A stretch of 57,212 bases of DNA from Candidatus Woesearchaeota archaeon (GTDB lineage: Archaea; Nanobdellota; Nanobdellia; Woesearchaeales; 21-14-0-10-32-9): positions 1 to 57,212 of the forward strand of contig JAIPET010000007.1 in the NCBI GenBank assembly GCA_021736975.1. The letters are read 5' to 3'. This document shows, one piece after another, positions 51,924 to 57,212 of the stretch (position 1 is its first letter; every line of letters begins with the position of its first letter). The notes under the pieces were generated by a model, which saw nothing but the letters and a program-made list of their open reading frames with translations, had not been told where the DNA came from and did no database searches. Made by a program: the position numbers and the translations under genes.

Positions 51924-52076
51924 GGCTAATATGAAATTCTTTGTATTGTCTTGAAGTAAATTTGAAATATTTACATTTTACGTTAGTAAAATAGCTGTAA
52001 ATATTGATTATTTCTTTTTGACAGAGTCAAAAATATATCTTCACAATACAAAAAATTAAAGGGTTTCATATTAGCA
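51924..52076 (-). mobile_element. 153-bp inverted-repeat element, family A copy 3 (opposite orientation)
   Basis: Its reverse complement aligns with copy 1 throughout: GCTAATATGAAACCCTT, GTATTGTGAAG, TTTTTGACTCTGTCAAAAA, CAATATTTACAGCTATTTTA, GTAAATATTTCAAAT, ACTTCAAGACAATAC, TTTCATATTAGCC. The stems GTATTG/CAATAC, GAAG/CTTC and TTTTTGAC/GTCAAAAA are kept. The 9-bp direct repeat GGGAATTTT flanks it (51915-51923 and 52077-52085). Non-coding. It lies 6 bp beyond the TATA box of the aEF1-beta operon. The remaining 70 bases to the pyrG stop hold nothing I can name. Confidence 0.85.
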
Positions 52077-52154
52077 GGGAATTTTTAAATTCAATAAATA
52101 TCAAAAACTCAATTTTTATCGATTTTAACTCTAAAAATAAATATAGAATAAAAA

Positions 52155-53801
52155 TTACTTCTTTAAAGCAGCTTTAATAAGACCATTAAATAAAGGATTA
52201 GGCTTTAAAGGTCTACTCGTAAATTCCGGATGAGACTGAGTAGCAATAAAAAAAGGATGATCTTTTCTTTCTAAATATTCAACTAATTTTCTATCAGGAC
52301 TCATACCAGAAAAAACCAAACCATAAGATTCTAATTTTTTAAGATAATCAGGATTCACCTCATATCTATGTCTATGTCTTTCAAATACCTTTTTTAAACC
52401 ACCATATAATTTTGAAACTTGACTATCTTTTTTCAAAATCGCAGGATATTCACCAAGTCTCATAGAAGCACCATATTGTTTTTTTTCAAGTAATTTTCTT
52501 TGTTCTGGCAAAATATCAATAACTGGATCATTGGTTTTTGGATCAATTTCAACCCCATTAGCATCTTTTAACCCACATAAATTTCTAGCATGTTCAATCA
52601 CAGCTAATTGTAAGCCATAACAAAGCCCTAAAAATGGAATTTTATGAATTCTCACATACTTAATTGCATTAATTTTTCCTTCGATTCCAGAGCCTCCAAA
52701 GCCCCCAGGAACAATAATCGCATCATAATTTTTTAATTTATTTAAGTTCTTCTTAGCATGAACACCTTCAAAATCAGAAGAATTTATCCATTGAATGTTT
52801 ACTTTAACTTTATTATAATAACCAGCATGTTTAATAGCCTCAATAACAGAAATATAAGAATCTTCCAAAGTATAATCTCCAGTTTCAAAATATTTACCAA
52901 CAATTCCAACATTAATTTCTTTTGAAACAGTTTTTATTCTTTTTACAAAAGAAGTCCAAGCTTTTAATTTTCCATTAAGTTTTAAAGGTTTCAAATGTAA
53001 TTTTTTCAAAATATTTTCATCCAAACCCTGCTTTTTAAACATTAAAGGAATTTCATAAATGGTATCGACATCAGGACATGAAATGACAGATTCTTTTCTA
53101 ACACCACAAATCACAGAAATTTTTTCCTTTCTTAAATCATCAATAACATTATTAGCCCTACCTATAATAAAATCCGTTTGAATCCCTAAACTATTAAGTG
53201 CTCTAATAGAATGTTGAGTTGGCTTTGATTTCATTTCGCCAGCCGTTGCAGGAATAGGAAGATATGAAACATGAACAAAAACAACATCATCCCCATAAAT
53301 ATGCATTTGTCTTAAAGCTTCTAAAAATAAAATATTTTGATAATCCCCAACAACCCCTCCAACTTCAACAATAGCAATATCAGCATCAGCATTTTTTGCA
53401 GCATCATGAAGTCTTCTCTTTACTTCTTCTGGAATATGAACAGTTACTTCAACACATTTCCCCTTATAATCTAAATTTCTCTCTTTCCTAATGACTTCCT
53501 GATAAATCTGACCAGTAGTAATACTATTTTTCATAGAAATCTTATTATCTGTAAATCGTTCATAATTTCCTAAATCTTGGTCAGTTTCCCCTCCATCCCA
53601 CGTTACGAAAACCTCTCCATGTTCAGTAGGCCGCATCGTTCCAGCATCCACATTTATATAAGGATCAATTTTAATATTAGTTACTTTATATCCACGCATA
53701 TCAAGCAAATTTCCAATTGAAGAAGAAATAATACCCTTACCCAAAGTTGAGATAACACCGCCTGTAACAACAATCCATTTTGTTTTCTTTTTTACTGGCA
53801 T
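52155..53801 (-). CDS. pyrG: CTP synthase
   Basis: This 548-residue enzyme makes CTP from UTP, ATP and glutamine. The N-terminal synthetase domain starts KWIVVTGGVISTLGKGIISS and contains KIDPYINVDAGTMRPTEHGE and ITTGQIYQEVIRKERN. The C-terminal class I glutaminase has the nucleophile Cys in FLGLCYGLQLAVIEHARN and the His/Glu of ATQSHPEFTSRP. Full length and all key residues are present. ATG 53801 is near AT-rich promoter sequence. De novo CTP synthesis from UTP is therefore retained. Confidence 0.95.
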   Translation of the reverse strand: MPVKKKTKWIVVTGGVISTLGKGIISSSIGNLLDMRGYKVTNIKIDPYINVDAGTMRPTEHGEVFVTWDGGETDQDLGNYERFTDNKISMKNSITTGQIYQEVIRKERNLDYKGKCVEVTVHIPEEVKRRLHDAAKNADADIAIVEVGGVVGDYQNILFLEALRQMHIYGDDVVFVHVSYLPIPATAGEMKSKPTQHSIRALNSLGIQTDFIIGRANNVIDDLRKEKISVICGVRKESVISCPDVDTIYEIPLMFKKQGLDENILKKLHLKPLKLNGKLKAWTSFVKRIKTVSKEINVGIVGKYFETGDYTLEDSYISVIEAIKHAGYYNKVKVNIQWINSSDFEGVHAKKNLNKLKNYDAIIVPGGFGGSGIEGKINAIKYVRIHKIPFLGLCYGLQLAVIEHARNLCGLKDANGVEIDPKTNDPVIDILPEQRKLLEKKQYGASMRLGEYPAILKKDSQVSKLYGGLKKVFERHRHRYEVNPDYLKKLESYGLVFSGMSPDRKLVEYLERKDHPFFIATQSHPEFTSRPLKPNPLFNGLIKAALKK

Positions 53802-53855
53802 ACATAAAGAATAAACAAATCATATATAAAAATTGCCATAAATAAAGAGAAAAAA

Positions 53856-54539
53856 TCACAAACGACCATATTTAATATATTCATTAATTTCAGAATCATC
53901 AAGAGCAATATCTTTAGGATCTTTATTTTTTTTCTTTTTTGTTTGAAGCTCAACTTTTGGACCTGAATAAAAAGTTTTTTGAAAAGACTTTTTCTTTTTA
54001 GAAAGATAAAATCCAAATAATAAACCTGCAGCTAAACCTCCAAGATGAGCCCAATGAGCGATTCCAGAACCTAAAGGCGTAATTAAACCCATAATATCAA
54101 TTAAAGCAAAAATAATCCCTGCAGTCCTCATACTCATTGGAAAAACAAAGAAAAATAAAACTCTTAAATTCGGCAATAAAATAATCGTAACTCCTAAAAT
54201 TCCCATAATAGCACCGCTTGCACCAAGAGCTGAAGATCCACTAAACAAAATATGAGCTAAAGCCGCTATAATTCCTGAAATAAAATATATAAATAAAAAT
54301 CTTTTAGTCCCGATTTTAGATTCTATAAGATTCCCAAAAATAAACAAAGCATACATATTAAATATTAAATGACCCATACCGCCATGCATAAACATGCTAG
54401 TTAAAATTGTCCAAGGCTGAAACCACACAGTAGAACTATTTAAAACAAAAGCTTGCGTAAAACCAGGAATAATAGTTTGAACTGCAAAGAAAAAAACATT
54501 CACAAGAATCAAAACTATCGAAGCATTTCTTATTTTCAT
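53856..54539 (-). CDS. rhomboid-family intramembrane serine protease
   Basis: From ATG 54539 this is about 227 residues with six hydrophobic segments. Rhomboid features are MHGGMGHLIFNMYALFIFGN, the catalytic Ser in ALGASGAIMGILGV and the catalytic His in HWAHLGGLAAGLLFGF. The basic C-terminus (KKKNKDPKDIAL...) is cytosolic. It cleaves transmembrane substrates; targets are unknown. The start is 6 bases after the stop of the PepSY-like gene, so the two are co-transcribed. The alternative TTG 54548 would overlap that gene by 4 bases. Confidence 0.88.
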   Translation of the reverse strand: MKIRNASIVLILVNVFFFAVQTIIPGFTQAFVLNSSTVWFQPWTILTSMFMHGGMGHLIFNMYALFIFGNLIESKIGTKRFLFIYFISGIIAALAHILFSGSSALGASGAIMGILGVTIILLPNLRVLFFFVFPMSMRTAGIIFALIDIMGLITPLGSGIAHWAHLGGLAAGLLFGFYLSKKKKSFQKTFYSGPKVELQTKKKKNKDPKDIALDDSEINEYIKYGRL

Positions 54540-54544
54540 AAAAA

Positions 54545-55039
54545 TCAAGCCTGTTTTAAACCTAAATCAGAAATCGAGCTTTTATTGCTACTAATAACTT
54601 CCCCTGTCATTGAATCAATCCTTATATTAATAATACTAAATGCTGTAGATATCAAAGTAATATTCCAAACTTGCTTATGAATATATTGCAAAATCACAAT
54701 GTACTTAGCGATTTGATCCGAAGAATATTTTTCTCTACGAATATGTTCAGTTATTTGCATGGCTTCATCATAAGAAATAGCAGTTTCATCAATATTAATT
54801 GGCTTAACATCTCCTTCTTTTTTAAACACTTCTTGTTCTGGAAGTCTTTTAACAGGAGAGGATTCAAAAACCACAATCTTATCTGATTGTTTATTATAAA
54901 AACCAAACTCCCACTCCCCAGGTTTGCTATGTTCTTTAGTTAAAAATGCATGAACTAAATAATAACTCGATTCATTTTCCCTAAAAGAAATGAAAGATTC
55001 TGATTTTTCCACTAAATTATATGCTTCCTTTAAATCCAT
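54545..55039 (-). CDS. hypothetical protein, weakly PepSY-like C-terminus
   Basis: This protein of about 164 residues starts at ATG 55039 (MDLKEAYNLVEKSES); the frame extends upstream to 55063 through a promoter-like stretch containing TTTATATA-like sequence nearby. The C-terminal part VWNITLISTAFSIINIRIDS then MTGEVISSNKSSISDLGL resembles a PepSY-type strand pattern. No signal peptide. It leads the rhomboid gene in one transcript. Function unknown. Confidence 0.58.
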   Translation of the reverse strand: MDLKEAYNLVEKSESFISFRENESSYYLVHAFLTKEHSKPGEWEFGFYNKQSDKIVVFESSPVKRLPEQEVFKKEGDVKPINIDETAISYDEAMQITEHIRREKYSSDQIAKYIVILQYIHKQVWNITLISTAFSIINIRIDSMTGEVISSNKSSISDLGLKQA

Positions 55040-55198
55040 AAGATTATAGCAAGAAAACATCATTTATATATCTTGTTAAAAGAATGTAAAAAAGCCACAA
55101 AATATCACAAAATATCAGCAAACACATATGATCTAAAAACCATAACAAACACCTAATAAGAGAAAATCTTTATAAAAAATACAACATTACACCATAAA

Positions 55199-55948
55199 AT
55201 GGCAAGCGTTAAAATAACCTATGAAACACTTTTTGATCTTTTAAGAAGAGAAAAAAGTCGAAGTGACTTACAAGACCTTGACCAAACATTCTTTGTTGAT
55301 GTAATGACATATATTCAAGAAAAAAAAATAACATTAGCAGATTCTACAAAACAAGGCTCATTATCTTCATCAGCTGAACGAGAAAAAATCAACATACAAA
55401 TAAAAAATATAAAAAAAATTCTAGAAGAATTATATGATTTAAGACAAAAAAAAATAATAAACTTAGCAGTACATAAAACAAAAACAAATTCTTCACTAAT
55501 AGACACTTCAAAAATGCTAATAGAAGAAAAAGCACTTTTTGAAGATACTTGTCAAACATTACTCAAACATAAAGATAACATATTAGGAAAACTTCTAAGA
55601 AATGAACTTCCAAAATATGAATTTAAAGAAACCTCAAATCAAAAAACTACAGACGATACAACTGAAGTGCCAAGCGAACCAAAACAATCAAATAACACAA
55701 ATTCAGAAAACACCACAAAAACAATAGAACAAGAAACACAAAAAAACCAAGAACAAACACAAAAAGAAACCCCAACTAAAAATAATTCAAATAAAAACAA
55801 AGTTAAAATCCTATCAAGCCTACCAAAATTTGTCGGATTAGATAAAAAAATCTACGGCCCATTCAAAACAAATGAAGAAGTAGAGCTTCCGCAAGAACTA
55901 ATAGATATGTTAGTAAAAAAAGGAAGAGCAAAATTAATGATTGAATAA
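55199..55948 (+). CDS. gins51: GINS complex subunit Gins51
   Basis: This 249-residue protein has the Gins51 layout. The helical A domain spans about 1-140 (TYETLFDLLRREKSRSDLQD, FFVDVMTYIQEKK, KILEELYDLRQKKIINLAVH). A Gln/Asn/Thr-rich linker covers about 145-205. The C-terminal B domain is KVKILSSLPKFVGLDKKIYG then PFKTNEEVELPQELIDMLVK and GRAKLMIE. GINS links MCM helicase to GAN/RecJ-like and polymerase factors at the replication fork. A TATA box CTTTATAAAAA at about 55168 makes it nearly leaderless. The low-complexity linker is longer than I would expect. Confidence 0.85.
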   Translation: MASVKITYETLFDLLRREKSRSDLQDLDQTFFVDVMTYIQEKKITLADSTKQGSLSSSAEREKINIQIKNIKKILEELYDLRQKKIINLAVHKTKTNSSLIDTSKMLIEEKALFEDTCQTLLKHKDNILGKLLRNELPKYEFKETSNQKTTDDTTEVPSEPKQSNNTNSENTTKTIEQETQKNQEQTQKETPTKNNSNKNKVKILSSLPKFVGLDKKIYGPFKTNEEVELPQELIDMLVKKGRAKLMIE

Positions 55949-55955
55949 TCAAAAA

Positions 55956-56039
55956 TTATTCGTTTTCTTCTTCTGATTCGTCAAAAAAACTTGATAAGTT
56001 TTTACTGTTTATTTTCGCTGAATAGCTTATTGCTGTCAT
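55956..56039 (-). CDS. possible 27-residue protein with acidic C-terminus
   Basis: An ATG at 56039 opens a frame MTAISYSAKINSKNLSSFFD then ESEEENE, ending at TAA 55956-55958. A TATA-like TTTATATA (about 56063-56070 on this strand) lies 22 bases before the ATG, the right distance for a leaderless message. Codon use is compatible with neighbours. It converges with gins51, 7 bases apart. Nothing is known of such a peptide; it could be a chance frame beside a real small RNA promoter. Confidence 0.35.
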   Translation of the reverse strand: MTAISYSAKINSKNLSSFFDESEEENE

Positions 56040-56171
56040 ATATGTACATCTGAGAAGGTCATATATAAATTATGTTGTTCATAAAAATAAATTACAGAAA
56101 CAAGAGTTTAGAACCTGACTAATACAAAACAATCTTATTTATAACCTTACCTAAGTTGGAGTGATAAAAAA

Positions 56172-56735
56172 TCATATTTTAAAATCGTCAAAAATTTTAT
56201 TAATAAAACTTTTAGTCCGTTCCTTAGCCGAATCCAAGATATTATTATAAATATCTTTTTCAGAAACATCAACATTAACAGAAGAAGAAACAGAATATTT
56301 TTTCATAAAATCAGTCACAGAACTATCAACATAACCATCAACAGTAAATGCCTGAATCAAATTAGCAACTCGCTCCTTAAAAGGAATCTTATATTCAAAT
56401 GACTTATTATTGTTAATTCTCTCATCAATATAATTAATACTTAAATTAGAAATAAAACTAACAATAGAACCTTTATTTCTCTTAATAAAGGAATCTTCAA
56501 GTTTTTTATCTAAATTATCAGAAATCAACTTAATAACATTATCAAGACCATTAGATAATTCTAAATCTACAGGTAACTTTTTTTCTTTTACATACTCAAC
56601 CAAATAACCATGTTTAGCTTCTTCACGAAAAAATTGTTTAGCAGAAAGCTCTAAATTACCATATTCATCTAAAGAACTACGAACAAGATTATTAAAAGAA
56701 GACTCAAAATCATTCTTATTAAACTTTGAAACCAT
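56172..56735 (-). CDS. hypothetical helical protein
   Basis: I do not recognise this 187-residue soluble protein, largely helical, with Asn/Lys/Ser-rich segments (FKERVANLIQAFTVDGYVDS, SAKERTKSFINKIFDDF). No signal peptide or membrane segment. Its upstream region contains AT-rich sequence shared with the tRNA promoter region on the other strand. Function unknown. Confidence 0.58.
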   Translation of the reverse strand: MVSKFNKNDFESSFNNLVRSSLDEYGNLELSAKQFFREEAKHGYLVEYVKEKKLPVDLELSNGLDNVIKLISDNLDKKLEDSFIKRNKGSIVSFISNLSINYIDERINNNKSFEYKIPFKERVANLIQAFTVDGYVDSSVTDFMKKYSVSSSVNVDVSEKDIYNNILDSAKERTKSFINKIFDDFKI

Positions 56736-56862
56736 ATAAAAACTAAATCTAACTACAATTTATTAATAACTGAAAAAAAACCGGATAGGGTCCTGAATTA
56801 ATTAGAAAGTATCCGAAGTAGAAAAGTTATATAAATAAAATAAGTATTCGAATAAACATTAT

Positions 56863-57063
56863 GGGCTCGTAGCTCAACCTGGCTAGAGCACTCGGCTCTT
56901 AAGCAGAACACTACGAATCAGAAAACTGAACGTAGCAATGAAAAACTGCAAGAGTGACCGAGGGGTTGCGGGTTCAAAACAATGATATCGCCCATTGACA
57001 CCTAGGAATATATCGCCTTCGTCGAACATACCGATACATTTGATGAAAGTCCCGTCGGGCCCA
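56863..57063 (+). tRNA. tRNA-Lys (anticodon CTT) with two introns
   Basis: Exons are 56863-56901, 56957-56978 and 57050-57063, total 75 bases. Acceptor GGGCTCG/CGGGCCC, D arm GCTC/GAGC, anticodon arm CTCGG-CTCTTAA-CCGAG (CTT), variable GGGTT, T arm GCGGG-TTCAAAT-CCCGT and A73 all fit. Intron 1 (56902-56956, 55 nt) is at 37/38: CTCT pairs with AGAG, bulges TAA and TGA, inner stem GCAG/CTGC. Intron 2 (56979-57049, 71 nt) is at 59/60: TTCA pairs with TGAA, bulges AAA and AGT. Both are bulge-helix-bulge sites. CCA is not encoded. A TATA box TTATATAAATA (56828-56838) precedes it. Confidence 0.9.
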
Positions 57064-57070
57064 TATACTT

Positions 57071-57211
57071 TTAATTTGACCTCCTCTCACACCCTAAAGG
57101 GTGGAGATTCCGTCGTATGGTTTTAGCATGATGTGCCTCTTGATTTTTTACATATTCTTTTGCTACGTCTAGTGTTATGTGTCCTACTGAACCTGCAAAT
57201 TTTCCTTTAGT
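57071..57211 (-). CDS. tnpA: IS200/IS605-type TnpA (Y1 transposase), C-terminal part at window edge
   Basis: The minus-strand frame from the right edge reads GKFAGSVGHITLDVAKEYVK then NQEAHHAK and ends at TAA 57071-57073. The segment SVGxI...xxxYVxNQ matches the end of HUH-Y1 transposases, in which the Tyr of the Y-I/V-x-x-Q motif attacks DNA. The frame runs on through a hairpin as RRNLHPLGCERRSN. Only 46 codons are inside the window, so completeness is unknown. The element ends within a few bases of the tRNA-Lys gene. Confidence 0.6.
   Translation of the reverse strand, partial: TKGKFAGSVGHITLDVAKEYVKNQEAHHAKTIRRNLHPLGCERRSN
57085..57107. repeat. terminal hairpin of the IS200/IS605-type element
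   Basis: CACCC-TAAA-GGGTG (57090-57103), extended by TCTC/GAGA with one bulged A, forms an imperfect subterminal hairpin of the kind IS200/IS605 transposases bind. It overlaps the last codons of the tnpA frame. The true right end of the element is probably between this hairpin and the tRNA 3' end at 57063. Confidence 0.55.
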
Positions 57212-57212
57212 C

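Overview
The window is AT-rich archaeal DNA, very probably from a DPANN lineage of the Woesearchaeota/Pacearchaeota type. Several signs point this way. Genes start near TATA boxes and often lack a leader. Archaeal information genes are present: Gins51, aEF1-beta, Taw3, Trm1 and a COG2888-type Zn-ribbon. Pilin-like proteins carry class III signal peptides, a secretion ATPase is paired with a two-domain TadC/FlaJ membrane protein, and a tRNA carries bulge-helix-bulge introns. The lineage is inferred from gene content and style, not from a marker-gene tree.

Layout. 1-4.7 kb: a HAD phosphatase, asparaginyl-tRNA synthetase, an MFS transporter broken by one in-frame TAG, and a small secreted protein. 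4.9-16.7 kb: an unusual minus-strand operon of seven tightly packed genes. In transcription order these are a cysteine-motif membrane protein, an ABC-2 permease, an ABC ATPase, and four separately secreted pieces of an RHS/Tc-toxin-like protein (RHS core with Ig-like domain; SpvB-like N-terminal module; YD repeats; YD repeats with carbohydrate-binding-like modules and adhesin-like tail). A tandem array of small CAAAG-loop hairpins lies directly behind it. 16.7-20.5 kb: TGT, small secreted or membrane proteins, a YbaK-type deacylase, a DUF457-type membrane protein, a candidate C/D box sRNA and the first copy of a 150-bp inverted-repeat element.

20.5-31.7 kb: a secretion/type IV pilus-like cluster with three related multi-pass membrane proteins, two coiled-coil proteins, the TadA/FlaI ATPase and TadC/FlaJ, followed by a methyltransferase, a disordered protein and a large membrane-anchored surface protein. 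31.8-38.4 kb: Taw3, MGMT, an MNT-HEPN protein, a TIM-barrel protein and large proteins of unknown function. 38.5-38.8 kb: two different small inverted-repeat elements side by side. 38.8-45.6 kb: YhbY, an NFACT-R protein lacking the NFACT-N domain, and a pilin-like set including two giant cysteine-rich class III signal-peptide proteins. 45.7-57.2 kb: a GTPase/DUF2073/Zn-ribbon trio (the Zn-ribbon gene apparently starts at ATT), Trm1, a duplicated Lrp-type regulator, aEF1-beta with a Zn-ribbon, the third repeat copy, CTP synthase, rhomboid protease, Gins51, tRNA-Lys(CTT) with two introns, and the end of an IS200/IS605-type tnpA.

Three observations stand out. First, the split and rearranged RHS system is coupled to an ABC transporter. 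Second, three small inverted-repeat elements from two families are each flanked by 8-9 bp direct repeats and sit exactly 6 bp upstream of a TATA box, that is, against the BRE; a fourth probably used one of the same sites. Third, the tRNA-Lys has introns at 37/38 and 59/60. All functional assignments come from reading motifs; no database search was possible.
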